A DNA stretch of 64,000 bases from Cohnella rhizosphaerae (GTDB taxonomy: Bacteria; Bacillota; Bacilli; Paenibacillales; Paenibacillaceae): assembly GCF_029525575.1 (NCBI RefSeq), contig NZ_JAPDIA010000009.1:248001-312000 (forward strand), in the 5' to 3' direction. The notes beneath the pieces are model-generated. The model was not told the origin of the DNA and made no database searches. It saw only the letters and a list, made by a program, of their open reading frames with translations. Made by a program: the position numbers and the translations under genes. This document shows positions 41,416 through 51,056 of this stretch, one piece after another; the stretch's first letter is position 1; every line of letters starts with the position of its first letter.

Positions 41416-42615
41416 ATGGTTCGTTTGAAAAAAAGCTTGACGGCGCTGTCCGCGCTGACGTTGACGGTCGCGGCATTGTCGGCTTGCGGCAGCAATAACG
41501 ACGCGAATGCGAACGCCGCCGCTTCCGGCTCGTCTTCCGACTCTCCATCCAGCTCTTCTTCCGCTCCTTCCTCGTCCGCGGAGCCCGTCCAGTTCTCCTT
41601 CTATTTTACCGGCTCGCAAAACGTCAAAGACCTGTGGGACACGTTGATCCCGATGTTCGAAAAGCAGAACGACAAGGTCAAAGTCAAGGAAGTATACATC
41701 CCGTCCGGCGCCGGCGCCGAGCCGACCTACGACCGGATTCTCGCGGCGAAAAAAGCCGGCAAGGGCTCGGGCGACATCGATCTGTACGAGGACGGCATCA
41801 ACGTCGTGGCGCAGGGCACGAAGGACGACGTATGGGCGGCGCTCGATACGAGCGGCATTCCGAACCTTGCCAACATCGACCCGAAGACGATGACCGACGT
41901 ATCCAACATGGCGGTCCCTTACCGTTCCTCCGCGGTCGTGCTCGCGTACGACAGCGCCAAAGTGTCCGCGCCTCCGAAGACGCTCGACGAGCTGCTGGAC
42001 TGGATCAAGCAAAATCCGGGCCAATTCGCGTACAACGACCCGTCTACCGGCGGCTCGGGCAGCTCCTTCGTCACGACCGTGCTGTACGACGGTTTGTCGG
42101 AAGATGATATCCACAACAGCGATCCCGCCGTCATGGCCAAATGGGACGCGGGATTCAACAAGCTCAAGGAGCTGAATAAATTCGTGTACGGCAAAGGCAT
42201 TTATCCGAAAAAAAACCAGGGCACGCTCGACCTGCTGGCGAACGGCGAGGTGGAGATCATCCCGGCGTGGTCCGATATGGTGCTCCAGCAGCTCGGCGAG
42301 AAGCTCCTGCCCGACACGGTGAAGATGCAGCAAATTACGCCGGGCTTCAACGGCGGTCCGACCTACCTGATGGTCAACAAGCTGTCGGACAAGCAGGACG
42401 CCGTCAAGCAATTCCTGGACTTCGTGCTGTCCCCGGAGGCGCAAGAAGTGATCGTCACCAAGATGAACGGGTTCCCGGGCATCGAGCTCTCGAACATGTC
42501 CCAGGCGATGCAGGATAAGTTCAAGGGCGTATCGGAAGGCTTCCGCACGTTCAACATCGGCGATCTCGGCACGGAAATCAATAAACGCTGGCAGAGCGAC
42601 GTCGCGGCGCAATGA
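41416..42615 (+). CDS. Extracellular solute-binding lipoprotein of the locus-2 importer
   Basis: 399 residues, intact. Lipobox LSAC (Cys at about residue 24) then a long Ser-rich spacer. Family-1-type binding protein: LYEDGINVVAQGTKDDVWAA, FAYNDPSTGGSGSSFVTTVL and YLMVNKLSDKQDAVKQFLDF. The NDPSTGGSGSS segment resembles the anion-binding loop of PotD/ThiB/phosphonate-type binding proteins. Adjacency to PHP and GDPD genes suggests a phosphodiester or organophosphate ligand; that is inference. Confidence 0.85.
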   Translation: MVRLKKSLTALSALTLTVAALSACGSNNDANANAAASGSSSDSPSSSSSAPSSSAEPVQFSFYFTGSQNVKDLWDTLIPMFEKQNDKVKVKEVYIPSGAGAEPTYDRILAAKKAGKGSGDIDLYEDGINVVAQGTKDDVWAALDTSGIPNLANIDPKTMTDVSNMAVPYRSSAVVLAYDSAKVSAPPKTLDELLDWIKQNPGQFAYNDPSTGGSGSSFVTTVLYDGLSEDDIHNSDPAVMAKWDAGFNKLKELNKFVYGKGIYPKKNQGTLDLLANGEVEIIPAWSDMVLQQLGEKLLPDTVKMQQITPGFNGGPTYLMVNKLSDKQDAVKQFLDFVLSPEAQEVIVTKMNGFPGIELSNMSQAMQDKFKGVSEGFRTFNIGDLGTEINKRWQSDVAAQ

Positions 42616-43455
42616 GGAAGGAAGTCAAACAAGCGATCGGGGGGGCTGATCATGGTCAGCCCTTCCTTCGTTCTGCTGCTCGTCATCGTGGTCATCCCGA
42701 TCGTTCAATCGTTTGTCACGAGCTTAAGCAACGGCGAAGGCGGGTACGATCTGAGCCGTTATCAATTTTTGTTCGCCGACAAGGGAATGCGTTCGAACAT
42801 CCTTTTTTACCCTTAAGGTAACGGTCGTCTCCTGCGCGCTGGTGCTGCTGGTCAGCTATTCGCTCGCGCTGTACATGCGGTTCAGCTCGGGGGAAGCTGG
42901 TCGACTGGATCCGCAAGACGTACATGATCCCGTTATTCATTCCGGGCGTGATCGCCACGTACGGGCTGATGAACCTGCTGGGCAACCATGGGTGGCTGGC
43001 CCGGATGCTGCTGCCGCTCGGCATGACGCTGCCCCGCCTCATTTTCGACGAGAAAGGCATCGTGATCGCGAACATCTGGTTCAACATCCCGTTCGCCACG
43101 ATGCTGCTCAGCTCGGCGCTGACGGGCATCCCGGCTTCGATCATCGAGAGCGCCCGCGACACGGGGGCGGGCAAGCTGCGCATTTTCCTGCGGTTCATTT
43201 TCCCCTTGTCCTACAAGACGTTCCTCGTCGCGCTGACCTTCGTGTTCATGGGCGTCATCGGCTCCTTCACCGCGCCGTTCCTGCTCGGACCGAACGCGCC
43301 GCAGATGCTCGGCGTATCCATGCAGCAGGTATTCGGCGTCTTCCAGGAACGCGAGCAGGCGGCGGCCATGGCCTTTTTTTACCTTCTTGCTCTGCTCGGT
43401 GCTGGGCTACTTCTACATCCGCTCGATGGCAGGCGAAGAAGCCGCGAACCGTTGA
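42612..43455 (+). CDS. ABC transporter permease (PotB/UgpA-like; broken at four sites)
   Basis: About 280 residues when repaired; overlaps the binding-protein stop (ATGA). Successive +1 breaks: G7 42639-42645, T6 42803-42808, G5 42889-42893, T7 43374-43380. Reassembled landmarks: MRKEVKQAIGGLIMVSPSFV, LSNGEGGYDLSRYQFLF, KLVDWIRKTYMIPLFIPGVI, EAA loop IESARDTGAGKLRIFLRFI, end GYFYIRSMAGEEAANR at 43455. It forms the membrane dimer with the permease at 39492. A strong terminator follows immediately. Confidence 0.8.
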
Positions 43456-43480
43456 ACTCCCCTCCGGGGGAGTTTTTTTT
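43456..43480 (+). terminator. Rho-independent terminator ending locus 2
   Basis: ACTCCCC / GGGGAGT with loop TCCG, followed by eight T. It begins right after the permease stop codon. Confidence 0.95.
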
Positions 43481-43556
43481 GCGCTGGGCCGCTCCGGTGG
43501 GAGCGACTGAGGGCTTGTCACGGAGTAGTTGCTCTAAAGGCATTAACAGCAAAAGT

Positions 43557-43576
43557 CATATTTGCATCTATCGCGC
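43557..43576. repeat. 20-bp element CATATTTGCATCTATCGCGC, copy 1
   Basis: The same 20 bases occur at 56772-56791 in another intergenic region. The TATCGCGC end also occurs in the repeats at 9471 and 9521. Confidence 0.85.
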
Positions 43577-43660
43577 ACGGGCGGAGTCCTGCCCGCGGCA
43601 CTCTACTTCACAGCACGCCAGGCCGTCCAACTAACCACCGCTACCGCTCACCGCCGTTGG

Positions 43661-43919
43661 ATCGCGGCGGGGATGGAGCTCGGGGGGCGCCGATGAGTGC
43701 CAAAAGGCACTATCGCGGCGGGGATGGAGCTCTGGAGGGCGCCGATGAGTGCCAAAAGGCACTATCGCGGCGGGGATGGAGCTCTGGAGGGCGCCGATGA
43801 GTGCCAAAAGGCACTATCGCGGCGGGGATGGAGCTCTGGAGGGCGCCGATGAGTGCCAAAAGGCACTATCGTTGCCCCGATGGAGCTCAGGGGTGCGCCG
43901 ATAAGTGCCAAAAGACCCC
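43661..43919. repeat. Five tandem 52-bp repeats with a hairpin, between convergent genes
   Basis: ATCGCGGCGGGGATGGAGCT begins at 43661, 43712, 43764 and 43816, and a diverged copy at 43868 (spacing 51-52). Each unit contains AGTGCC-AAAA-GGCACT, a 6-bp stem with an A4 loop (degenerate in the last). The array fills the gap between the permease terminator and the 3' end of the minus-strand kinase. No gene is supported. Confidence 0.9.
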
Positions 43920-43928
43920 TGTCCGCAG

Positions 43929-45697
43929 CTACTCCTCACCGCCGTTACCCTCGCCGCCGCTCTGCATCGCCTGCTTCGGGATCACGACCCGCATGCACGT
44001 TCCCCGGCCGGCCTCGCTTTCGATCAGCAGTCCGTATTCGGCGCCGAACATTAGTTTGATTCGTTCGTCCACGTTCTTCAAGCCGTAGCCGGCCGTGGGC
44101 TTGGTTAGCAGCTCGCTTAGCAGATGCGGTTCGATCCCCGGCCCGTTGTCGCGAACGCTGAATTCGATCGTGTCCTCGTCTGCGCGCAGCTTGATCTCGA
44201 GCAGGCCTTTGCCGTCCGACTTTTTTGTTGATGCCGTGCTTGACCGCGTTTTCGACGAGCGGCTGCAGGATCAGATTGATCGTGCCGTAGTCGTAGCAGC
44301 TCTCGTCCAAGTCGCAGACAACGTCGAAGCGGTGGCCGCTGGTCATGAGCACGATGTCCACGTAAGACTTCATGTTCTCGATCTCATCGCGCACGGAGAT
44401 TATATTGTCTCCGCGATTAAGCGCGGTCCGATAGAACTTGGACAGGCTGGTGACCATCCGGCTGAGCTCGAGATCGTCGCTTTTTTACGGCCTTCCAGTT
44501 GATGAAGCTGAGCGTGTTGTACAGAAAATGCGGCGTGATCTGCGACTTCAAGGCGCTCAGCTCCGCTTCCTTCTGCTTGATCTTGTTTTTGTAGCCCTCG
44601 TTGATCAGCTCGTTGATCCGCTGCAGCATGTTGCCGAACCTTCGCGTCAGCTCGCCGATCTCGTCCTGCGACGTGCTCTTGATTCTCAGCTCGAGCTCTC
44701 CTTCTTCGACGCGCCGCATCCAGTTGTTCAGCTTGTAGATCTGCCGGATCATCGATTTGGCGAACACCGCGATGATGACGATCAGGATGAGCAGGCAAAG
44801 TCCCGCGACGATAAGCGTGGCACGCACGATGCTGCCCGAATGCTGGGCGAGGTTGCGATAGGGAACGAGGCAGTACAGCAGCCAATCGGTCGCGGGAACG
44901 GGCTGTTTGATCAGGATCATATCGGTTCCGCCGATTTTCAGATGACCCTCGGGTCTGTCGACGATGCCGGCGAGCGTACGCGTCATCTGTTCGTCCATGT
45001 TCTGATTGGCGTAGACCGTCGTTCCGGAGGCATCCACAAGGAATACCCACTGGTCCTTCATCGCGTCCGGCAGGCTCGCGAACAAGTTGCGGTTGTTGAC
45101 GCGGATGTAGAGGACATTTTCGTCGCCGGCGCTTCCTGCCGCTTTGTCCGCATTGCCCGCGGGCCTCAGCTTCGGGAAGCGGCTCGCGAGGAACAGCTGG
45201 TTAGGTTCGTGGAACCACTGCGGCCGGTTGCCGTCCTGCAGCGCCGCATACCACGGCATGTCTTCGATGCGTTCGATCCGATTGATGTAGTCGCCGTACT
45301 CGGGCATCTGATTCTCGGTGTAGATCGTGAGCTGCAGCGTGTCCTTGTTCAGGTTGAGCAGCATGTTCAAATACGGGTTCAAGAACTCCGTCAAGTCATC
45401 GTACAAATTGAACAGGTCCAGGTAACGTTTGGACAGAATCTTTTGAATAATATCGTTGTACAAGACCAGGCTGGCCATCGTCTCGTACCGGTCCATGTTG
45501 GCGCGGATGCTTTCGGCGAAGATGCCCGCGCTGCCGCGGAAGTCGTCCATCGCCTGGTCGTTCAGGAAGTGCTTCGATTGATTGTAAGAATACGTCCCCA
45601 GAAACAAGATGGGGATCAAGCTGATAAACAAGTAGGACAGCACAAGCTTCTGCCTGAACCGAAGCCGATCGACCGCATGCCGGATTCGGGCGATCAT
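43929..45697 (-). CDS. YesM-type sensor histidine kinase (frame-broken)
   Basis: About 589 residues when repaired. First TM LVLSYLFISLIPILFLGTYS, extracellular Cache-like domain, second TM (LIVAGLCLLILIVIIAVFAK), HAMP, phospho-His in QITPHFLYNTLSFINW, N box LILQPLVENAVKHG, G1 DNGPGI and G2 GYGLKNVDER. +1 breaks at T6 44481-44486 (in INWKAVKKSDDLEL) and T6 44221-44226. The start ATG 45697 overlaps the regulator stop by four bases. It should control the divergent transporter and GH29-like genes. Confidence 0.85.
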
Positions 45698-47277
45698 GTC
45701 CGCCCTTCCTCCCGGATTTGCGTGGGCGTCTTGCCGTAATAGTTTTTGAGCAGCGAGCAAAAATACGGGTAGTTGGCATAGCCCACTTCGGCGCCGATAT
45801 CGACGATTTTGCGGTTGGTTTCCTTCAGCAGCTGTCTGGCCTTCTCCAGCCGGTGCATCGTCAAATATTTGATCAGGCTCACGCCGGTCTGCTTGGCGAA
45901 CAGGTGGCTTAGATAGCTGGGCGTCAGGTAGACGCGTTCGGCGATCGTGTCCACCGACAGATCGGTATGATATTCCCGCTCGATGATTTGAATGACCTCG
46001 TCCACGATCTTGTGATTCGCTTCCGGCGGGGCTGCCGGCTCCGCGCGGGCGCCGCATTCCCTGAACAGGTCCAGCATCAGTTGCCGCAGCTCCTTCAGCG
46101 CGGTCGTGCGGAAGATCGCTTCAAGCGTCCCCCGGAAGTCGTCGGAGTCCCCTTTACGCATCGTCTGGAGGAGCGAACGGATAATTTCGGAGCAGATGTA
46201 TTTGACGTAGATGACCGAGAAATGTCCGCCCTTCTTTAAATCGTCGAAAAGCTGGACGAAGCGGATTTGGGCGACATCCCACTCTTTGCGCGACAGGCAT
46301 TGGGAAATATCCGCGATCGCCCGCTCCGCGAACGCGGACGATTGCAGCTGCGGCAGGGCGGCGTCGGCGAACAAGACGAAGCCTTCCTCGTAGAAAAACT
46401 TGCTCTCGAGCATGGACTCCAGCTTGCGATATTCGGCCCGCATCTGCGCGAAGTCCTGGAACGCGCCGCTGCATACGATGCTTAGTTCCTTGCCGTAAAG
46501 CCCTTTGAACCAGCGCGCCAAATCCTCGCACATCCGCGCCAGCGAACGCTCCGTCTCCCCGGTGCGCGCTTCCAGGAGAACGAGCGCCTGATATTCGTTC
46601 AAGACCATGACGGAACCTTCGCTGTCCAGCCGTTCGCCCAGCAGCGCTTCGAATCCGGCGTCGACCGTATCGAAAAACCGCATGCGCGTATCCAGCATCA
46701 AGAAGCGGTACGCGCGATCCTCGGAAACGCCGGGGCCGGCGAACAAGCGGTTCAACCGGAGCAGCTCGCCGCGGTCGTCTTCCCCCGACAAGGGCCTGTT
46801 TTCTCCTTCGCCCATAAGATCGGCCAGCAGCGTGATTTTCTCCGACTGAATGCCGCGGCGGTACACCTGCTGAAGCTTCGATTGCCGTTCCAGCTCGAGC
46901 CGTTCCTCCGCGCACAGATCGACGACTTGACGAAGCGCCTTCACGAAGCTCTCGACTTCGACGGGCTTCAGCACGTATTGAACGGCCTTCAGGTCGATCG
47001 CTTGCTGCGCGTATTCGAATTGTCCGTAGGCGCTCAGGATGACGATTTTAACGTTCGGCTGCAGGTCCCGCGCATGACGCGCCAGCTGGAGACCGTCCAT
47101 CCCGGTCATCCGGATGTCGGTCAGCAGAATATCGACGGCATGCGCTTGCATATACGCAAGCGCTTCTTCGCCGCTCTCCGCTTCGGCGATCGACAGATCC
47201 AGTCCGAACTTGCGAATGAGATAGACGACGCCGTCGCGTTCGAAAGGCTCATCGTCGACGATCAGGATGCGGAACAT
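45694..47277 (-). CDS. YesN-type response regulator, REC + AraC HTH
   Basis: 527 residues, intact. Receiver domain FRILIVDDEPFERDGV, phospho-acceptor D in DILLTDIRMTGMDG, K in YVLKPVEVE; a middle region of about 280 residues; C-terminal AraC HTH DLSVDTIAERVYLTPSYLSH, then KIVDIGAEVGYANYPYFCSL and GKTPTQIREE. It is transcribed first, with the kinase downstream. It is divergent from the permease operon at 47501, which it presumably activates. Confidence 0.9.
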   Translation of the reverse strand: MFRILIVDDEPFERDGVVYLIRKFGLDLSIAEAESGEEALAYMQAHAVDILLTDIRMTGMDGLQLARHARDLQPNVKIVILSAYGQFEYAQQAIDLKAVQYVLKPVEVESFVKALRQVVDLCAEERLELERQSKLQQVYRRGIQSEKITLLADLMGEGENRPLSGEDDRGELLRLNRLFAGPGVSEDRAYRFLMLDTRMRFFDTVDAGFEALLGERLDSEGSVMVLNEYQALVLLEARTGETERSLARMCEDLARWFKGLYGKELSIVCSGAFQDFAQMRAEYRKLESMLESKFFYEEGFVLFADAALPQLQSSAFAERAIADISQCLSRKEWDVAQIRFVQLFDDLKKGGHFSVIYVKYICSEIIRSLLQTMRKGDSDDFRGTLEAIFRTTALKELRQLMLDLFRECGARAEPAAPPEANHKIVDEVIQIIEREYHTDLSVDTIAERVYLTPSYLSHLFAKQTGVSLIKYLTMHRLEKARQLLKETNRKIVDIGAEVGYANYPYFCSLLKNYYGKTPTQIREEGRT

Positions 47278-47305
47278 AGCCAGCCTTCTTTCCGTTGCAG
47301 GTTAG

Positions 47306-47319
47306 CGTAAGCGCTTTAA
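47306..47319. promoter_or_regulatory. cre-like CcpA site in divergent intergenic region
   Basis: CGTAAGCGCTTTAA contains the AAGCGCTT core and matches 12 of 14 cre consensus positions. It lies in the 223-base gap between the regulator gene and the permease operon, 29 bases upstream of the regulator start. GTAAGC at 47307 and GCTTAC at 47329 also form an inverted repeat. Confidence 0.5.
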
Positions 47320-47500
47320 TCGATTATTGCTTACCCGGAGAAAAGGCGTCAAGCGCTACGCGGCATCATCGGCCAACAACGAATAAAACTGAAACGAATC
47401 GAAGAAATGAGAACGATACAAAGCCATTCGGGCTTGCTAATATTACTCATGCAAGGCACAAGCACAGGGCGTTCGGCAAGCGCTGGAAAGGAAGCGAGCG

Positions 47501-48460
47501 ATGCAGGCAACCGCAACGGAATCCGCCGTCCAGACCCGTTCGAGCGGTCGGGCGAAGGGACGGTTCAACAAGTTCAGGCAATACCGGATGTTGTTTCTAA
47601 TGCTCGTCCCCGGTTTTATCTTCTTGCTGGTATTCAATTACGCACCGATGTACGGGCTGGTGCTCGCCTTCAAGGATTTCCGCATTACCTCGGGCATTCT
47701 AGACAGTCCCTGGGTCGGCATGAAGCATTTTAACAAGGTGTTCGACGATCCGCATTTCTACGTGGTGCTTAAGAACACGATATTGATCAGCGTCTATAAG
47801 CTGATTTTCGGTTTCCCGGCGCCGATCGCGTTCGCGCTGCTGCTTAACGAGATGAGACGTCCGCTTTTCCGCAAATGGGTGCAGACGGTGTCGTACTTGC
47901 CGCATTTTATTTCCTGGATCGTGCTTGCGGGCATCTTCACGACGCTGTTCTCGCTGGACGGACCCGTCAATGCCCTCGTCAAGGCGTTCGGTCATGCGCC
48001 GGTCGTCTTCATGGCCGACGAGCGTTACTTCAGAAGCATCCTGGTCGGCACCTCGGTTTTTCAAAGCTTCGGCTGGAGCTCGATCATTTTTCTGGCCGCG
48101 ATCGCGGGCGTCGATCCGCAGCTTCACGAGGCGGCGATCATGGACGGGGCCGGCCGCTTCCGGCGAATGATCCAGATTACGCTGCCGATGCTGGCGCCCG
48201 TTATCTCCATCATGCTCATTCTCTCGATGGGAACGATTCTGGATGCCGGCTTCGATCAGATCTTTAACATGTACAACGCGCAGGTGTACGGCGTTGCCGA
48301 CGTGATCGACACCTACGTGTACCGGCTGGGGCTCATCAACGCGGATTACAGCTATTCAACGGCGGTCGGCATGTTCAAGTCGGTGGTGGCGTTAATCCTG
48401 CTGCTAAGCGTCAACCGTCTGGTCAAAGCCGTCGGAGGCAGCGATCACACGCTTTGGTAG
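47501..48460 (+). CDS. ABC sugar permease, LplB type
   Basis: 319 residues, intact, six TM helices. QYRMLFLMLVPGFIFLLVFN forms TM1; LNEMRRPLFRKWVQTVSYLP and the EAA loop LHEAAIMDGAGRFRRMIQI are diagnostic. Start ATG 47501 behind AAAGGAAG. First gene of the locus-3 transport operon, divergent from the two-component genes. Confidence 0.9.
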   Translation: MQATATESAVQTRSSGRAKGRFNKFRQYRMLFLMLVPGFIFLLVFNYAPMYGLVLAFKDFRITSGILDSPWVGMKHFNKVFDDPHFYVVLKNTILISVYKLIFGFPAPIAFALLLNEMRRPLFRKWVQTVSYLPHFISWIVLAGIFTTLFSLDGPVNALVKAFGHAPVVFMADERYFRSILVGTSVFQSFGWSSIIFLAAIAGVDPQLHEAAIMDGAGRFRRMIQITLPMLAPVISIMLILSMGTILDAGFDQIFNMYNAQVYGVADVIDTYVYRLGLINADYSYSTAVGMFKSVVALILLLSVNRLVKAVGGSDHTLW

Positions 48461-48486
48461 ACCAACGTACGAGAAGAGGTGAGAAG

Positions 48487-49371
48487 ATGGTGTATCGTAA
48501 AACGCGGCTCGGCATGGCTGCGGATCTATGCCTGTATGCGGCGATGACGCTGCTCATGCTGATTACGCTTTATCCGTTTTGGATGCAGCTGGTTACCTCG
48601 CTGGAATCGGGCGCTTCCGTCTATACGACCCGCCTGATGTTCGTTCCGGAGCAAGTTTCACTCGAGGCGTACCGCCTGGCCTTTCACTTTAAGCCGCTGT
48701 GGACGGGGTACCTCAATACGATCGTCCGAACCGCGCTCGGCGTGCTTTGCATGCTCATCGTGACTTCCTTGACCGCCTATCCCTTGTCCAAGAAGGATTT
48801 GCCCTTCAATCGCGCCTTTACCGGCTTCCTGCTTTTGACGATGCTTTTTACCGGCGGCCTGATTCCGAATTACTTGTTGATTCGCGAGCTGCATCTGCTG
48901 AACTCGGTATGGGCGCTCGTGCTGCCCGGGACGCTCAGCGCTTTTAACGCGCTGGTCATGCGCAATTTTTTCCGGTCCATTCCGGAGAGCCTGGAGGAGT
49001 CGGCGCGCGTGGACGGCGCGGGTTATTTGCGAATATTCATCTCGGTCATTCTGCCGTTGTCCGCGCCGGTACTGGCGACGCTGGCCTTGTGGGTCGGGGT
49101 CGGTCACTGGAACGCGTGGTTCGACAGTTTGATTTATATTGCCGACGGACACAAGCAGGTGCTTCAGGTCGTCCTCCGCAAGATTCTCATCGAAAACGAT
49201 ACGGCGGACATGAACGCGATGATTCAGAAGATGAATACGCACAGCGAATATACGGACAGACAGCTGCAAGCGGCGGTCGTCATGCTGTCGATCGTGCCGA
49301 TGCTGGTCGTCTACCCCTTCGCGCAGAAATATTTCGTTCAAGGGGTCATGGTAGGCGCTATAAAAGGCTGA
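48487..49371 (+). CDS. ABC sugar permease, YtcP/LplC type
   Basis: About 294 residues, intact. The start ATG 48487 follows AAGAGGTGAG; an upstream TTG at 48454 lacks a site. TM1 LCLYAAMTLLMLITLYPFWM, LTAYPLSKKDLPFNR loop, EAA LEESARVDGAGYLRIFIS and the family C-terminus QKYFVQGVMVGAIKG. Partner of the preceding LplB-type permease. Confidence 0.9.
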   Translation: MVYRKTRLGMAADLCLYAAMTLLMLITLYPFWMQLVTSLESGASVYTTRLMFVPEQVSLEAYRLAFHFKPLWTGYLNTIVRTALGVLCMLIVTSLTAYPLSKKDLPFNRAFTGFLLLTMLFTGGLIPNYLLIRELHLLNSVWALVLPGTLSAFNALVMRNFFRSIPESLEESARVDGAGYLRIFISVILPLSAPVLATLALWVGVGHWNAWFDSLIYIADGHKQVLQVVLRKILIENDTADMNAMIQKMNTHSEYTDRQLQAAVVMLSIVPMLVVYPFAQKYFVQGVMVGAIKG

Positions 49372-49418
49372 GCCTTTTATATACAGATTCGAAAAAGACA
49401 TGCGAGGGAGCGGTTCAG

Positions 49419-51041
49419 ATGGATAAACGGAAGAAAACAATCACGCTGCTGCTGGGGGCGGCGCTGCTGGCGACGACGGCGACGGCATGCGGCAACGACA
49501 ATGACGGCAATGCCGAGGCATCGTCCGGCGCATCAACGGCCTCGGCGTCGGCGTCGGCATCCGGCGAGAAAATGAAGCTGATGGTATGGAACTTCGACGC
49601 GGACAAGACGAATCTCGACGGGTATGCGATGAACGCGATCCGCGACAAGCTCGGCGTCGATATCGGCTTCTATAACTCGACGAACGACGCGGCGGCCATT
49701 AAGGAAAAGCTGCTGCTTCAGATCGCCTCGGGCGACATCCCGGACTGGTGGAAGGAGGTGCCGTTCGCGGATGCCGACAAGTTCGCCGATCAAGGGGCCG
49801 CGGCGGAGATTCCGATCGATATGCTGCAGCAGAACGCGCCGAAGTATATGGCCTGGATGGAGAAAAATCTCGGCGCCGATCCGATGCGGTTCGTCCGCCA
49901 TGAGGATGGCAAGATCTACAATCTGCCGGTGCTGTGGACGCTCGCTTCCTCCTCCGAGATCATCGGTTATCGCCAGGATTGGCTGAAGAAGGTCGGCATC
50001 GCCAAGACGCCGGACACCGTCGAGGAGATGGAAGCGGCGCTTACCAAGTTCCGCAACGACGATCCGGACGGCAACGGGAAGAAGGATACCTACGGCATGA
50101 CGGCCAGCGCCACGACGATTCAGACGATTTTCTCGTCCGTCTTCGGCGCGTACGGCGTGTATCCGGGCGCTACCGTTGACGAAAACGGCAAGGCGGTGCG
50201 GGGCGAGATCGAGCCGGGCGCCAAGGAAGCGCTGACGACGTTGAACAAGTGGTTCAAGGCCGATCTGATCGATCCGGAATTTTTCGTCAACAAAGACTCC
50301 AACGTGGACGACAAGGTCATTTCCAGCAAAGTCGGTACCGTACAGAGATCCTGGTGGGAGTTCATCCAGCCCGAGGCGTTTTATGAGGGGAAATATTACG
50401 CCCAATTGCGCAAAAACGTGCCGGAGGCGGACTGGGCGCTGTCCAGCGGTCCGAAGGGTCCGAGCGGCAGCTTCGGCATCACGCAGGGCAATCCGATGCT
50501 CGGAACGGGCATTCAGTTCGGCAAGCAGCTCGAGAAGGATCCCGAGAAGATGGCGGCTTATCTGAAAATGTTCGACGCGACCTCCTTCGATCTCGACCTG
50601 TATACGAAAATCCACTACGGAGAAAAAGGCAAGACGTTCGAGATCAAGAGCGACGGCACCTACGCCTACATCCCGCCTTACGACACGGACGAGGCGCGCA
50701 CCAAGTTCGGCATCGGCAACTATTATCACGCGCCGGCCAGCTTCAACGATTATGACTTCCAGGCGCCGTTCATGACCCGGGGCGACCTGATGCCGGTCAA
50801 GGAAGCGGCCGCGAGCAAAGGGATCGGCAAGTACGACTTTATGACGCCGCTGGCCAAGCCGGCCTACGACGAGTTCCAGGACGCGCTGACGCAGCTTACG
50901 ATCAAGAGCTTTATCGACTTCATCACCGGCCGCCGGCCGATTAGCGAATTCGACAAGTACGTAGCGGACTGGAAAAAGGCCGGAGGCGACAAGGTGTTGG
51001 CCGAAGCGCAGGCGACCTTGGACCAGCTTAATAAGAAATAA
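49419..51041 (+). CDS. Extracellular solute-binding lipoprotein (LplA/YtcQ type)
   Basis: 540 residues, intact. Lipoprotein signal with Cys in TATAC (about residue 23) and a Ser/Ala spacer. LLLQIASGDIPDWWKEVPF, DWLKKVGIAKTPDTVEEMEA, DDPDGNGKKDTYGMTASATT (EF-hand-like Ca loop typical of these proteins) and DFITGRRPISEFDKYVADWK are family hallmarks. It delivers an oligosaccharide, perhaps fucose- or related-sugar-containing given the following GH29-like genes. Confidence 0.9.
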   Translation: MDKRKKTITLLLGAALLATTATACGNDNDGNAEASSGASTASASASASGEKMKLMVWNFDADKTNLDGYAMNAIRDKLGVDIGFYNSTNDAAAIKEKLLLQIASGDIPDWWKEVPFADADKFADQGAAAEIPIDMLQQNAPKYMAWMEKNLGADPMRFVRHEDGKIYNLPVLWTLASSSEIIGYRQDWLKKVGIAKTPDTVEEMEAALTKFRNDDPDGNGKKDTYGMTASATTIQTIFSSVFGAYGVYPGATVDENGKAVRGEIEPGAKEALTTLNKWFKADLIDPEFFVNKDSNVDDKVISSKVGTVQRSWWEFIQPEAFYEGKYYAQLRKNVPEADWALSSGPKGPSGSFGITQGNPMLGTGIQFGKQLEKDPEKMAAYLKMFDATSFDLDLYTKIHYGEKGKTFEIKSDGTYAYIPPYDTDEARTKFGIGNYYHAPASFNDYDFQAPFMTRGDLMPVKEAAASKGIGKYDFMTPLAKPAYDEFQDALTQLTIKSFIDFITGRRPISEFDKYVADWKKAGGDKVLAEAQATLDQLNKK

Positions 51042-51056
51042 GAGGAGCGGAAGCCC

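Noticed and set aside
43661..43919. CRISPR-like array
   Set aside because: The 52-bp units are contiguous tandem repeats with no unique spacers and no cas genes nearby. The same holds for 32467-32754 and 9584-9705.
43801..44088. Short plus-strand open frames over the 52-bp repeats
   Set aside because: They consist of translated repeats running into the antisense of the kinase gene and lack ribosome sites.
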